Shown: piece by piece, positions 48,886 to 57,977 of the stretch | Layout: every line of letters begins with the position of its first letter | Position numbering within the stretch: position 1 is the first letter of the stretch | Source: Pasteurella atlantica | Lineage (GTDB): Bacteria > Pseudomonadota > Gammaproteobacteria > Enterobacterales > Pasteurellaceae | DNA length: 64,000 nucleotides | NCBI RefSeq assembly: GCF_963693435.1 | Contig: NZ_OY856306.1 | Coordinates: forward strand, 372,001 to 436,000 | Direction of reading: 5' to 3' | The notes under the pieces: model-generated | The model's database searches: none | Seen by the model: the letters and a program-made list of their open reading frames with translations, nothing else | Told to the model about the DNA's origin: nothing | Position numbers and translations under genes: made by a program

Positions 48886-50010
48886 CTACCGCTTATCTCT
48901 CACATATCCCCCTGAAACCTGCTTAACAATACCCTCTAATTCCAAAGTTAAAAGCTCAATCAACAAAGTTTCAATACTCATTTCACACGCTTCCGCTAAA
49001 TCATCGGCACTAATCGGCTCAAGACTTAGTTTTGATAAAATTTGTTGTTGGCAAGCGGTAAGATTTGGATCATTTTTTGCAAGATTTTCTACTTTTGAAT
49101 TTTCAAATAGTGTGTTTTGAATTACAGGTTTTGTGGTCGGCTGAAATTGTCGTTCGATTGCATTTAATATATCTTCGACACAATCCACCAATAATGCTCC
49201 TTCTTTGATCAACTGATGGCAACCTTGTGCATAAGGATCTTGTACGGAATTTGGAACAGCAAACACTTCTCGCCCTTGTTCTAAGGCATAGCGTGCGGTA
49301 ATTAATGATCCGCTTTTAATAGTGGCTTCAACCACTAATGTACCTAATGATAAACCACTAATAATTCGATTACGACGTGGAAAATTTTCAGCTAGCGGTG
49401 GCTGATTAGGAAAAAACTCAGAAACTAATACTCCGCCCTGTTCTAAAATCTGTTCAGACAGTTTTTTATGGCGAGCTGGGTAGGTTTTATTTAAACCACT
49501 GCCTAATACTGCAATGGTTTTACCTTTTTCTTTCACGACTTGCTGATGACAAAAACCGTCAATACCAATCGCCAAACCACTGGTGACCACGATATTATTT
49601 TTCACTAATTCCGATGAAAAATATTTTGCCCAATATTCGCCATAATGGGAATAATCACGGCTGCCCACAATGGCAATTTGTGGTGAGGAAAGCACCGCTT
49701 GATCGCCTTTTACAAAAAGTAATGGTGGAGCTGTACTAATTTGTCTAAGCAGAAAAGGATAATCTTCATCAAATAATGTTAGCAGATGATTATTGTCATC
49801 TTCTTGCCACGCTAAAACTTCCTCTATCTTTTTTCTATCAGGATGAAACCAACGCTGAATTTGTTTTTCATTCCAACCTATTTGACGCAATTGTGTCTTA
49901 TCATAATCACAAAATTCATTGAAATTGACTTCATTTAATAATCGCCCAATACGTTGAGCGCCAAGTTGTGGAATTTGGATTAATTTTAATAATTGTTCTA
50001 TTTTATTCAT
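48886..50010 (-). CDS. dprA: DNA processing protein DprA
   Basis: DprA loads RecA on incoming single-stranded DNA during transformation. The 374 residues include the Rossmann-like domain with IAIVGSRDYSHYG, SGLAIGIDGFCHQ and the EFFPNQPP/FPRRNRIISGLS block, then a C-terminal winged-helix domain. The gene ends inside an uptake signal: its last codons and stop are AAG CGG TAG. Another near-complete uptake signal is at 49053-49083. A CRP-S-like site lies upstream. Confidence 0.95.
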   Translation of the reverse strand: MNKIEQLLKLIQIPQLGAQRIGRLLNEVNFNEFCDYDKTQLRQIGWNEKQIQRWFHPDRKKIEEVLAWQEDDNNHLLTLFDEDYPFLLRQISTAPPLLFVKGDQAVLSSPQIAIVGSRDYSHYGEYWAKYFSSELVKNNIVVTSGLAIGIDGFCHQQVVKEKGKTIAVLGSGLNKTYPARHKKLSEQILEQGGVLVSEFFPNQPPLAENFPRRNRIISGLSLGTLVVEATIKSGSLITARYALEQGREVFAVPNSVQDPYAQGCHQLIKEGALLVDCVEDILNAIERQFQPTTKPVIQNTLFENSKVENLAKNDPNLTACQQQILSKLSLEPISADDLAEACEMSIETLLIELLTLELEGIVKQVSGGYVRDKR

Positions 50011-50085
50011 TCTTTCATCCTTTGTTGTAATGGCTTTTATTTATAATCAAAAAACGTTAGAATGAAGAACTTTTTATATTAATTT

Positions 50086-50101
50086 TTCGATAGAGATCCC
50101 A
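50086..50101 (-). promoter_or_regulatory. CRP-S-like site between dprA and def
   Basis: On the minus strand TGGGATCTCTATCGAA resembles the CRP-S core TGCGA-N6-TCGCA with three mismatches. Its centre is about 83 bp from the dprA start, nearly the same distance as the comN site. It also abuts the def start codon at 50105, so binding could affect def. Confidence 0.5.
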
Positions 50102-50104
50102 AAA

Positions 50105-50617
50105 ATGGCAAAATTAGATGTCGTACTTTACCCCGATGAAACCCTGACAAAAGTATGCGAACCTGTAACAGAATTTAATGATGAATTACAACAATTTATC
50201 GATGATATGTTTGATACAATGTATGAAGATGAAGGTATCGGTTTAGCAGCCCCTCAAGTCAATGTATTAAAACGTGTGATCACAATGGATATTGAAGGGG
50301 ATAAAACCAACCAAATCGTATTAGTAAACCCTGAAATTATTGAAAGTAGTGGTGAAACGGGTATTGAAGAGGGGTGCCTTTCTATTCCCGGTTTTAGAGG
50401 TTTTGTTCCTCGTAAAGAAAAAGTCACAGTAAAAGCCTTAAATCGTAATGGTGAAGAATTTATTTTAGAAGCCGATGATTTACTTGCCATCTGTATTCAA
50501 CACGAAATTGACCATTTGAATGGTGTTTTATTTGTCGATTATCTTTCCCCTTTAAAACGCAAACGTATTAAAGAAAAAATGGAAAAAATCAAAAAACAAC
50601 TTGCTCGTAGTAAATAA
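50105..50617 (+). CDS. def: Peptide deformylase
   Basis: This metalloenzyme removes the N-formyl group from nascent proteins. The 170 residues contain all three signature motifs: [18 protein letters not shown] (metal-binding Cys) and HEIDHLNG (two metal-binding His, catalytic Glu). No strong ribosome site is visible before the ATG; the weak GAG at 50093-50095 is the best available. Confidence 0.97.
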   Translation: MAKLDVVLYPDETLTKVCEPVTEFNDELQQFIDDMFDTMYEDEGIGLAAPQVNVLKRVITMDIEGDKTNQIVLVNPEIIESSGETGIEEGCLSIPGFRGFVPRKEKVTVKALNRNGEEFILEADDLLAICIQHEIDHLNGVLFVDYLSPLKRKRIKEKMEKIKKQLARSK

Positions 50618-50627
50618 GGAATAAACA

Positions 50628-51554
50628 ATGATTATAGTAACTGGTGGTGCGGGATTTATTGGTAGCAATATCATTAAAGCACTAAACAAAATCGGTCGTA
50701 AAGATATTTTAGTAGTAGATAACCTTAAAAAAGGCGAAAAATTTATCAACCTTGTTGATTTAGATATTGCAGATTATTGCGATCGTGAAGATTTTATTGC
50801 TTCTATTGTAGCAGGTGATGAATTTGATCACATTGATGCGATTTTCCACGAAGGAGCTTGCTCGGCAACCACCGAGTGGGATGGCAAATATATGATGCAC
50901 AATAACTACGAATATTCAAAAGAGTTATTGCATTATTGCTTAGATCGTGAGATTCCTTTTTTCTATGCTTCAAGTGCCGCCACTTACGGTGGACGTACTG
51001 ATAATTTTATCGAAAAACGTGAATTTGAATCTCCATTAAATGTGTATGGCTACTCAAAATTCTTATTTGATGAGTATGTTCGCAAATTATTACCAGAAGC
51101 AACTTCGCCTGTTTGTGGCTTCAAATATTTTAATGTTTACGGTCCACGTGAACAACATAAAGGTTCAATGGCAAGTGTGGCATTCCACTTAAATACCCAA
51201 ATTCAAAAAGGCGAAAATCCAAAATTATTCGCGGGTAGTGAAACCTTTTTACGTGATTTTGTGTATGTGGAAGATGTGGCAGATGTCAATATCTGGGCGT
51301 GGCAAAACAATATTTCAGGGATTTATAACTTAGGAACAGGCAATGCAGAGTCATTCCAAGAAGTCGCAAATGCGGTAATCAATTTCCACCAAAAAGGCAA
51401 AATTGAAACAATCCCATTCCCTGAACATTTGAAATCTCGCTATCAAGCTTATACCCAAGCGGATATTACCGCTTTACGCAACGCAGGTTACGATAAACCG
51501 TTTAAAACTGTTGCTGAAGGGGTTAAAGCTTATATGGAATGGTTGAATAAATAA
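50628..51554 (+). CDS. hldD: ADP-L-glycero-D-manno-heptose 6-epimerase
   Basis: HldD (RfaD) epimerises ADP-D,D-heptose to ADP-L,D-heptose for the LPS inner core. The 308-residue short-chain dehydrogenase has the NADP-binding [10 protein letters not shown], catalytic Ser/Tyr in SSAATYGG and YGYSKFLFD. Ribosome site AAGGAA precedes it, 10 bp after def. It is followed by a strong uptake-signal stem. Confidence 0.97.
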   Translation: MIIVTGGAGFIGSNIIKALNKIGRKDILVVDNLKKGEKFINLVDLDIADYCDREDFIASIVAGDEFDHIDAIFHEGACSATTEWDGKYMMHNNYEYSKELLHYCLDREIPFFYASSAATYGGRTDNFIEKREFESPLNVYGYSKFLFDEYVRKLLPEATSPVCGFKYFNVYGPREQHKGSMASVAFHLNTQIQKGENPKLFAGSETFLRDFVYVEDVADVNIWAWQNNISGIYNLGTGNAESFQEVANAVINFHQKGKIETIPFPEHLKSRYQAYTQADITALRNAGYDKPFKTVAEGVKAYMEWLNK

Positions 51555-51578
51555 TTTTTACTATTTATAGAAATACCC

Positions 51579-51632
51579 AAGCGGTAAGATACTTGAAACT
51601 TTTTGCAAATTTTTTCAAATATCTTACCGCTT
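51579..51632. terminator. Paired uptake signals as terminator between hldD and tusB
   Basis: AAGCGGT-16-TTTGCAAA-16-ACCGCTT with complementary sides: 12 bp perfect (AAGCGGTAAGAT), then a single bulge and a further TTGAA/TTCAA helix. Placed between convergent genes, it probably ends transcription from both. Confidence 0.85.
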
Positions 51633-51670
51633 GTTGCTTTTATTAAATGCTTTTTGATGAGTTAAAATAG

Positions 51671-51943
51671 CTATAATGCTATTTGTGGATAATATTTATC
51701 CGCAATAGCGATAACTTCTTGTAAACTAACTCGTTTAAAATGAGATGACAAAGTTAATCCTCGTGCAACAACATCTTGATCTAATACAAATAAATGCGTA
51801 ATTTTTGCAAAAAGTTGTGATGATCGTACCGCTTGTAGAACGCCATCTTGCCAAAGTAAAACAGCATCTTGTTCAGTAACATTGATAAGTATATTTTCAA
51901 GTTCACTGGTATCATATTGTGCTTTAGAAAGAGTATAGAGCAT
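51671..51943 (-). CDS. tusB: Sulfur relay protein TusB
   Basis: This 90-residue subunit of the TusBCD complex relays persulfide sulfur from IscS via TusA to TusE and MnmA for 2-thiouridine at tRNA wobble positions. It shows the short TusB fold with LLWQDGV. It is last in the yheO-tusD-tusC-tusB operon. An uptake signal is embedded at 51804-51834. Confidence 0.92.
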   Translation of the reverse strand: MLYTLSKAQYDTSELENILINVTEQDAVLLWQDGVLQAVRSSQLFAKITHLFVLDQDVVARGLTLSSHFKRVSLQEVIAIADKYYPQIAL

Positions 51944-51951
51944 AATTCATC

Positions 51952-52323
51952 CTAAAAAGTGAGTATTTTTTCTGCTTGTCTTAAAAGCGTAAATAGTGTT
52001 TTCTGAGGAACTATTTGATAATTGGAAATGACGAAATCAACTTTGTTTAAAGCTCTCTCTTCAAGGGAGTTTTCACAAATAAAACAGTGTGAAAGTTCAT
52101 ATAATTCAATCAGTTTGAAAGTAGAAATATGATCTTTTTGTAGAATTAACTGTGGCTTTTGATTTGCAATAAGATTAAACACCCCATCATTAAGAAAGCA
52201 AATTAAGATTTTCTCTTCTTCACAAAAGGCACTGGCGGCGAGCAGGGCATCAAGTCCTTCTCTGCTTACGCTTGAACCAAAAGGGGGCTGAGTAAAAAGA
52301 AAAGCAATTTTATATTTTTTCAT
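51952..52323 (-). CDS. tusC: Sulfur relay protein TusC
   Basis: The 123 residues begin KKYKIAFLFTQPPFGSSVSREGLDALLA, the conserved TusC N-terminus. It forms the TusBCD hexamer with its neighbours, from which it is separated by only a few bases. The role is in tRNA 2-thiolation. Confidence 0.94.
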   Translation of the reverse strand: MKKYKIAFLFTQPPFGSSVSREGLDALLAASAFCEEEKILICFLNDGVFNLIANQKPQLILQKDHISTFKLIELYELSHCFICENSLEERALNKVDFVISNYQIVPQKTLFTLLRQAEKILTF

Positions 52324-52324
52324 T

Positions 52325-52705
52325 TTAAAACGTCACCAAACGATCCGCTGTTAATACCGCTTGAGAAAACTCCCCTAATCCCGCTAAAACAAAGCCCTCA
52401 GCAAGGTTAGTTTGAGTATGAAGTGGTGTAGTCGTTTCATCTACTACTCCTCTACGTTGTGCTGCAGCGATACATAAATGGAGTGATAAACGGTATGATG
52501 TTGCTAAATATTGCCATTTTTCTACCAAATTGATCTCGTCTGTGGCAGGGTTAACCAATCTATTTGCATTACTAACACCCTCTTGAAAGAAAAAAACTTG
52601 AGAAATAGAGTAATTATTTTCTAATAATGTTTTGATAAATTGATAAGCTAAAGCACTGCCTTGAGAACCATAAACGGGTGATTTAACTGCAACGACATAA
52701 CGCAT
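52325..52705 (-). CDS. tusD: Sulfur relay protein TusD
   Basis: The 126 residues contain the sulfur-accepting cysteine in [14 protein letters not shown], equivalent to Cys78 of E. coli TusD, so the relay is likely functional. Its start overlaps the yheO stop in a TAATG junction. Confidence 0.95.
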   Translation of the reverse strand: MRYVVAVKSPVYGSQGSALAYQFIKTLLENNYSISQVFFFQEGVSNANRLVNPATDEINLVEKWQYLATSYRLSLHLCIAAAQRRGVVDETTTPLHTQTNLAEGFVLAGLGEFSQAVLTADRLVTF

Positions 52706-53361
52706 TACTGTTCCTGTTTAATCTGACGAATATAAAGATAAACGGTGTGGCGTGAAATATTTAAGCGTTCAGCCACTTGATTGATCGCATCTTTAATATC
52801 AAAAATTCCCTTTTCAAAAAGAGAAACCACGATTTGACGGTTTTTATTGTTATTTGCAACAGAATTATCTGCGGAAATTTCATCAACGGTTTTTTCAATA
52901 GTCTGTGCAACTAAATCTTCAACTGAGCTGGCAAAGGTTTCTTCAACTTCAGGTTCTTCAGTTGGCAAAATGAAGCTATTAAAAAATTGTGACAGTGGAA
53001 CATCTAAATTTAAATTAATACAGAGCAAACCAATAATACGTTGCTTACTATTACGAATAGCAATGGTATTTGATTTCATCAATACATTACCTTTTGCTTT
53101 GGTAAAGTAAGGTTGAGCATTTTCTTGATTACTCATTTGATGTAGCGACTGCAATGCTCGATTTGTAATAGGAGAGCCTATTTTACGATCAGTATTATGC
53201 CCATTTGCGATATAAATAGCGGAATGTTCAAGGCTTTCAAGAGAATGTAAAACAATCTCACAATATTCACCAAGTAACGAGGCTAACCCATCAACAACGG
53301 GAATATAAGATTCTATAATGGCATAATCTTCAAGGGTAAATGGTTGTGAATCTATCGTCAT
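52705..53361 (-). CDS. YheO-family transcriptional regulator (PAS-like + HTH)
   Basis: The 218 residues have an N-terminal YheO/PAS_6-type domain (about 10-115, with [10 protein letters not shown] and [12 protein letters not shown]). A Glu-rich linker leads to a C-terminal helix-turn-helix (about 170-216, [21 protein letters not shown]). It precedes tusDCB as in E. coli. Family relatives include DapE-linked amino acid regulators; its targets are not known. Confidence 0.88.
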   Translation of the reverse strand: MTIDSQPFTLEDYAIIESYIPVVDGLASLLGEYCEIVLHSLESLEHSAIYIANGHNTDRKIGSPITNRALQSLHQMSNQENAQPYFTKAKGNVLMKSNTIAIRNSKQRIIGLLCINLNLDVPLSQFFNSFILPTEEPEVEETFASSVEDLVAQTIEKTVDEISADNSVANNNKNRQIVVSLFEKGIFDIKDAINQVAERLNISRHTVYLYIRQIKQEQ

Positions 53362-53413
53362 AATATAAATAAGTGGCTAGTATTTTAGCCACTTGTATTC
53401 TCAAGTATGTTTC

Positions 53414-54154
53414 TTATTTTTTTGTTTTCGTTGGTTGGAAATCTAACAATTCAATTTTAAAAATCAAGGTTGAATTTGCTGGAATATTACCCACTTGATT
53501 AGCGCCGTAACCTAATTCAGCAGGTACCACAAGTTCCATTTTTCCACCTTTTTTAAGCATAGGGATCGCTTCTTTCCAAGCTGGAATAAGTTGGCTTAAT
53601 TGAAACTCAATTGCTTCGCCACGTTTGTATGAACTATCAAAAACAGTACCATCAGTAAGCGTTCCTTCATAATGAACTTTAACAGTATCTTCTATTTTTG
53701 GTGATTTTCCTTTACCCTGTTTTTCAATTTTATACATTAAACCTGATTTAGCCGTTTTTACACCGTCTTTTTTAGCATAATCTTCACGGAATTTTTTACC
53801 CGCTTCAAGAACTTCTTTATTATGAGCTTCTACAATTTTTGCTTCTTTTTCAGAAAGATACTTATCTAACGCATCTAAATGGGCTTCTAACTCTTTTTCT
53901 TTTAACTTACTTGTTTTTTTCAAGGTGTCTTTTACACCTGCTAAAATCTCATCTTGATTGTATACAAGCATTTCTTTTTGAGATTCTACTATTTGTTCGA
54001 TTTTCTTACCCATTAATGTACCAATGGCATAAGAAGAGTCGTTAATAAATTTAGTATCTACTTTTTGTTCTGCCATTACAGATTGTGAAGCAACCAGAGT
54101 TGTTGCCATTAATGTTACTGAAAAAGCAACGGCTGAAAGTTTAGTTTTTAACAT
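53414..54154 (-). CDS. fkpA: Periplasmic FKBP-type peptidyl-prolyl isomerase FkpA
   Basis: FkpA is a dimeric periplasmic folding helper. The start is placed at 54154 (MLKTKLSAVAF), giving 246 residues with a signal peptide cleaved near SVMA-EQ. It has an N-terminal helical dimerisation domain with Lys/Glu-rich helices (about 30-125) and a C-terminal FKBP domain (YEGTLTDGTVFDSSYKRGE, ELGYG). Sixty-three codons open upstream are not used; AAAGGAA is the ribosome site for 54154. Confidence 0.95.
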   Translation of the reverse strand: MLKTKLSAVAFSVTLMATTLVASQSVMAEQKVDTKFINDSSYAIGTLMGKKIEQIVESQKEMLVYNQDEILAGVKDTLKKTSKLKEKELEAHLDALDKYLSEKEAKIVEAHNKEVLEAGKKFREDYAKKDGVKTAKSGLMYKIEKQGKGKSPKIEDTVKVHYEGTLTDGTVFDSSYKRGEAIEFQLSQLIPAWKEAIPMLKKGGKMELVVPAELGYGANQVGNIPANSTLIFKIELLDFQPTKTKK

Positions 54155-54267
54155 TATATATTCCTTTAATTTTGGCACTATTTGTAAGATAAATGTAGCC
54201 AAAGGGTTTAAACACAAGAAAAGATAGAGTAAAGTATATCCTTTTAATAAACAATAGTCATTATAAA

Positions 54268-54492
54268 ATGAATACAACTCCTCATCAATTATTAACTTAT
54301 ATTGCAGAACTTGAAACAAAAATTGCTTTTCAAGAACTGGCAATAGAAGATTTAAATCAAGCTATTATTCAACAGCAGTTTATCTTAGATAAACTTCAAA
54401 TACAGGTTCGTCATCTTGCAGAAAAATTGACAAATTCACAACCAAGTAATATAGCCTCATTAGCAGAAGAAACTCCTCCACCGCATTATTAG
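54268..54492 (+). CDS. slyX: SlyX family protein
   Basis: This 74-residue coiled-coil protein (heptads across residues 5-55) has the characteristic C-terminus ETPPPHY. Its function is unknown. It is divergent from fkpA, as in E. coli. Confidence 0.93.
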   Translation: MNTTPHQLLTYIAELETKIAFQELAIEDLNQAIIQQQFILDKLQIQVRHLAEKLTNSQPSNIASLAEETPPPHY

Positions 54493-54528
54493 AAGACAAA
54501 ATAGTAGAGTGGAAGTTCCGTATATAAA

Positions 54529-54966
54529 TTATAGCTTATCAATAAAGTTGGGCAACCACGCTTCTGCCGTTTCATCGTGATCAAAGTTTTCTACAACATC
54601 AATTTTTAACGAATTGCAAAGTTGTTTTGCCCCTTTTTGTTGCAAAATTTGTTCAACAGTATCGACGGCATAGCAAAAAGTATCATAATCAGAGCTTCCT
54701 AAACCAATCACACCAAATTTCATTCCCGTTAAATTTAACGTTGATTGTGCTAATTCTTCAAATAATGGCTGAATATTTTCAGGTAAATCTCCTGCACCGT
54801 GAGTAGATGTCACAACCAATAAAGACTGTTTATCCTTTATATCATCTAATGTTGCATTATTAAATAATTCAACATTTAATCCTTTAGTAATAAGTACTTG
54901 TTCAATGTGGTCAGCAACATATTCTGCTCCACCTAACGTACTTCCTGTAATAATACAAATTGACAT
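54529..54966 (-). CDS. mioC: Flavodoxin-like protein MioC
   Basis: This 145-residue FMN-binding domain has the phosphate loop TGSTLGGAE and later STHGAGDLPEN and GLGSSDYDTFC. In E. coli MioC supports biotin synthase and its gene abuts oriC; here it is about 33 kb from the predicted origin. It converges on slyX with a 36-bp gap lacking an obvious terminator. Confidence 0.93.
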   Translation of the reverse strand: MSICIITGSTLGGAEYVADHIEQVLITKGLNVELFNNATLDDIKDKQSLLVVTSTHGAGDLPENIQPLFEELAQSTLNLTGMKFGVIGLGSSDYDTFCYAVDTVEQILQQKGAKQLCNSLKIDVVENFDHDETAEAWLPNFIDKL

Positions 54967-55083
54967 TGTTGGATCCTTATATTTTGGTAAACATATTTAA
55001 TGAAAAAATTACGGTATTCTCACATCTAAAATTAGTATAAAATATAACATCAATTTCATACATAGACTAGTAATTATAATATA

Positions 55084-55824
55084 ATGAAAACAATGATTTG
55101 TGATTTTTCTATTAATATTTGCAATTGGCGAATGGTGAGCAATAAAATATTGTCACCAGAAGATTGGCAACTTGGTGAATATCATTGGATTAAACACAGT
55201 GACAACTGGGATGATTTTCAACCTAAATTAGCCTTTTTACCTCCATTAAAACGTCGTCGTTTAAGCCCTGCAACACGTCTATTCTTTGAAGCTGCGTGGG
55301 ATTTAGTTGCAGAAGATCCAAATATTCCTGTGGTATATGCTTCTTTAAATAGTGAAATTAATCGTAGTTTTGCACTTTGGCAAGAGTTATTAAAAGAGGG
55401 GGATATTTCCCCAACTTCATTTAGTCTTTCAGTACATAATGCATTAATTGGACAATGGTCTGAGTTGCGAAAAGTAACCCAAGAAATGACCGCTTTATGT
55501 GCCTTAAAAGATAATTTAGAAACCGCAATAATGGAAGCTTACTTAATGCTAAATGAAGGGGCGGAAAAAGTATTGGTTGCTGTGTGTGAATTCCCCCTAG
55601 ATGAACAATATAATGTGCAACCTATTTCACGCTTGCCTTTTGGCTATGCATTAGCGTTAGTGATAGAAAAAGGCGATCAATATCATCTGTCTTTACATAA
55701 TCAATCGACAGAAAATGATAATTTAGATAACGCATTAAGTTTTGTGAAAAATAAGCAATTAAATTCAACTTCTTGGCAAACACCGAGTAGTAGTGGAGGA
55801 TATTGGAGATGGCACAAAAATTAG
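55084..55824 (+). CDS. Beta-ketoacyl synthase-like protein, aryl polyene cluster (chain-length factor type)
   Basis: This 246-residue protein matches the Ketoacyl-synt_2 type found first in aryl polyene clusters. It is a partial thiolase-fold protein that retains the segment SPATRLFFEAAWDL but no recognisable active-site cysteine motif, so it is likely a structural or chain-length partner of a true ketosynthase. No clear ribosome site is seen; an in-frame ATG at 55093 is an alternative start. First gene of the cluster, divergent from mioC. Confidence 0.8.
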   Translation: MKTMICDFSINICNWRMVSNKILSPEDWQLGEYHWIKHSDNWDDFQPKLAFLPPLKRRRLSPATRLFFEAAWDLVAEDPNIPVVYASLNSEINRSFALWQELLKEGDISPTSFSLSVHNALIGQWSELRKVTQEMTALCALKDNLETAIMEAYLMLNEGAEKVLVAVCEFPLDEQYNVQPISRLPFGYALALVIEKGDQYHLSLHNQSTENDNLDNALSFVKNKQLNSTSWQTPSSSGGYWRWHKN

Positions 55825-56570
55825 ATTGGTTACGCCGTTTTTTAGGTACAATGTTTGGCTTTGTATTATTTGGCTTAGCGGGTATTTTAATTAAAGTAAT
55901 CCTCTATCCTTATGTAAAAGATCACAAAAATAATTCCCTCACAACGCAATTAAAAGCACGCAAAATAGTGAGTAATATTTGGCTATTTTTTGTTAAATAT
56001 TTAACTTGGTCTGGTGTATTGGAAGTGAAATACACAGGCTTTGAGCGTTTAGGAAAAGCAGGGCAATTAGTGATTGCAAACCATCCCTCTTTGCTTGATG
56101 TGGTGCTGATTTTTAGCCAGCAACATCGCTTTAACTGTATTGTTAAAAAAGATTTATTACATAATCCAACAATGACTAGCCCTATTTTATCTTGTGGCTT
56201 TCTGCCAAATACCGAATCAGAAGAATTGTTAATAAAAACAAATGAAGTATTAAAAGAGCAACCTTTATTGCTTTTTCCAGAAGGAACAAGAACCGATTGG
56301 GACGGCGTAATCAAATTTAATCGTGGTGCGACATCTCTTGGATTACGCAGTGCAAAAATAATTACCCCTATCGTGATAAAAATGTCACCTCTTAATTTTA
56401 AAAAAGGGCAAGCTTGGTATAAAATACCGCCTTGTCGTATTCAATACGAATTAACGGTGGGAGAAGATATCGATCCTCAAACTTATTTGGCAAAAAAACC
56501 GTTGCCTATTGCATCTCGTTTACTTAATAAAGATTTAGAAAATTATTTTAATACTCAAACAAGGATATGA
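55803..56570 (+). CDS. 1-acyl-glycerol-3-phosphate acyltransferase family protein, aryl polyene cluster
   Basis: These 255 residues form a PlsC-type acyltransferase: membrane anchor (about 15-35), motif I NHPSLLDV, motif III FPEGTRTDWDG. The gene overlaps its upstream neighbour by 22 bp and the next by 4 bp. In the cluster it probably helps attach the polyene to a lipid; the acceptor is unknown. Confidence 0.83.
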   Translation: MEMAQKLDWLRRFLGTMFGFVLFGLAGILIKVILYPYVKDHKNNSLTTQLKARKIVSNIWLFFVKYLTWSGVLEVKYTGFERLGKAGQLVIANHPSLLDVVLIFSQQHRFNCIVKKDLLHNPTMTSPILSCGFLPNTESEELLIKTNEVLKEQPLLLFPEGTRTDWDGVIKFNRGATSLGLRSAKIITPIVIKMSPLNFKKGQAWYKIPPCRIQYELTVGEDIDPQTYLAKKPLPIASRLLNKDLENYFNTQTRI

Positions 56571-56833
56571 AAATGGAACTAGAACAGCAACTTAAACAGT
56601 TAATTATTGATAGTTTAGCACTTGAAGATATGGATATTTCTGATATTGAAACTGATATTCCCCTTTTTGGCGATGACGGTTTAGGATTAGATTCTGTTGA
56701 TGCGTTAGAATTAGGTTTAGCAATTCAAAAAACCTTTAATTTACAATTAGAAAGCGATCAACAAGATTTACGCAACCATTTTGAGAGTGTGGCAACCTTA
56801 GCTAATTTTATCCGTACAAAACAAGGGCAATAA
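56567..56833 (+). CDS. Acyl carrier protein 1, aryl polyene cluster
   Basis: This 88-residue acidic helical carrier protein has the phosphopantetheine serine at residue 43 in GLGLDSVDALEL. It starts in an ATGA overlap with the acyltransferase. One of two carriers in tandem, as in E. coli CFT073 aryl polyene clusters. Confidence 0.92.
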   Translation: MKMELEQQLKQLIIDSLALEDMDISDIETDIPLFGDDGLGLDSVDALELGLAIQKTFNLQLESDQQDLRNHFESVATLANFIRTKQGQ

Positions 56834-56834
56834 A

Positions 56835-57083
56835 ATGACAGAACAACAAATCCAAACCCTATTAAGCGAAGCATTAGAAGAACTTTTTGAAATTGATCCA
56901 GCAGATATCACGCTTGAAACCAATCTGTATGAAGATCTTGAAATTGACAGCATTGATGCGATTGATTTAATTGACTACATCAAAAGAAAAACAGGACACA
57001 AATTACAAGCTGATGATTTTCGTAGTGTAAGAACCGTATCTGACGTTATTCAAGCAATCCTTAAAATTCAAAATGCACAGTAA
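56835..57083 (+). CDS. Acyl carrier protein 2, aryl polyene cluster
   Basis: This 82-residue acidic carrier protein has Ser39 in LEIDSIDAIDL as the phosphopantetheine site. It differs clearly from its neighbour, which suggests separate loading of starter and growing chain or of modifying enzymes. Confidence 0.92.
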   Translation: MTEQQIQTLLSEALEELFEIDPADITLETNLYEDLEIDSIDAIDLIDYIKRKTGHKLQADDFRSVRTVSDVIQAILKIQNAQ

Positions 57084-57417
57084 AAAAGATCCGATTTGGC
57101 TTGAAGAACAACAACTGGAAAATAAGCAAATTTCTATTGGAAAAGTACCGCTTGATCTTGTTTATTTAAAAGATCATTTTGCTGATTTTCCACTTGTTCC
57201 AGGTGTGATTGAACTGCAATGGGTAATGGATAAAGTGACGCAATTTTTTGATCGTAAAATAGAAATAAAAGCGATCAATAAATTAAAATTCCAAAAATTT
57301 CTTCGCCCAAATGATGTATTTGAATTAACCCTTAAATGGGAAGAAGATAAAAATCGCATTATTTTTACCTTTAAAACAGACAATGAAATGTGTAGTAGTG
57401 GCATTATGCTAATTTAA
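57073..57417 (+). CDS. Hotdog 3-hydroxyacyl-ACP dehydratase, aryl polyene cluster
   Basis: These 114 residues are a single hotdog domain with the FabA/FabZ-like signature HFADFPLVPGVIELQ (catalytic His near residue 35). It would dehydrate 3-hydroxyacyl intermediates to the conjugated polyene. It overlaps the carrier gene by 11 bp. Confidence 0.85.
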   Translation: MHSKKDPIWLEEQQLENKQISIGKVPLDLVYLKDHFADFPLVPGVIELQWVMDKVTQFFDRKIEIKAINKLKFQKFLRPNDVFELTLKWEEDKNRIIFTFKTDNEMCSSGIMLI

Positions 57418-57419
57418 TT

Positions 57420-57977
57420 ATGCTGAAATTGATCATCAATACTCTGCTAACCCTAACCAGTATTGCCTATCCAATTATTTGGTTATTTAAAGGCAATACT
57501 GATTTGTTATTTGTGTTTCCTTATATAATGGGCATTTTATGGTTGTTTAAAGGTGTAACCCAAGCGGTTGGATTTCAACGTTTTTTTGCATTTTTTATGG
57601 CAATATTATTGATCATTGTAGGATTAACGCGTTCCATAGAAACAATGTATTTTTATCCTATTTTAATTAGCGGTTTAATGTTGGTCATTTTTGGTGGCAG
57701 TTTATTTAGCAAACAATCCATTATTGAACGCTTTGCACGTTTAAAAACCCCTGATTTACCCCAAGTTGCGATTTTATATACCAGAAAAGTCACTCAAGTT
57801 TGGTGCGGATTTTTTATTATCAATATTGCAATTACACTTTTTTTTATTTGGCAAAAAAATGAAACGCTTTGGGCAATTTATACGGGCGTTATTTCTTATC
57901 TTTTAATGGGAATATTGATGATTGGCGAATGGTTAATTCGTCAAAAAGTAATGAGAAAGCACAATGATAACCACTGA
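57420..57977 (+). CDS. Integral membrane protein of aryl polyene cluster (COG4648 type)
   Basis: This 185-residue protein is mostly hydrophobic with about five or six membrane segments and few conserved polar residues. Proteins of this kind are regular members of aryl polyene clusters, without a defined function. It overlaps the next gene by 14 bp. Confidence 0.75.
   Translation: MLKLIINTLLTLTSIAYPIIWLFKGNTDLLFVFPYIMGILWLFKGVTQAVGFQRFFAFFMAILLIIVGLTRSIETMYFYPILISGLMLVIFGGSLFSKQSIIERFARLKTPDLPQVAILYTRKVTQVWCGFFIINIAITLFFIWQKNETLWAIYTGVISYLLMGILMIGEWLIRQKVMRKHNDNH

Noticed and set aside
54155-54343. N-terminal extension of fkpA by 63 codons
   Set aside because: The protein has a normal signal peptide and ribosome site starting at 54154; the extension lies under the divergent slyX region.
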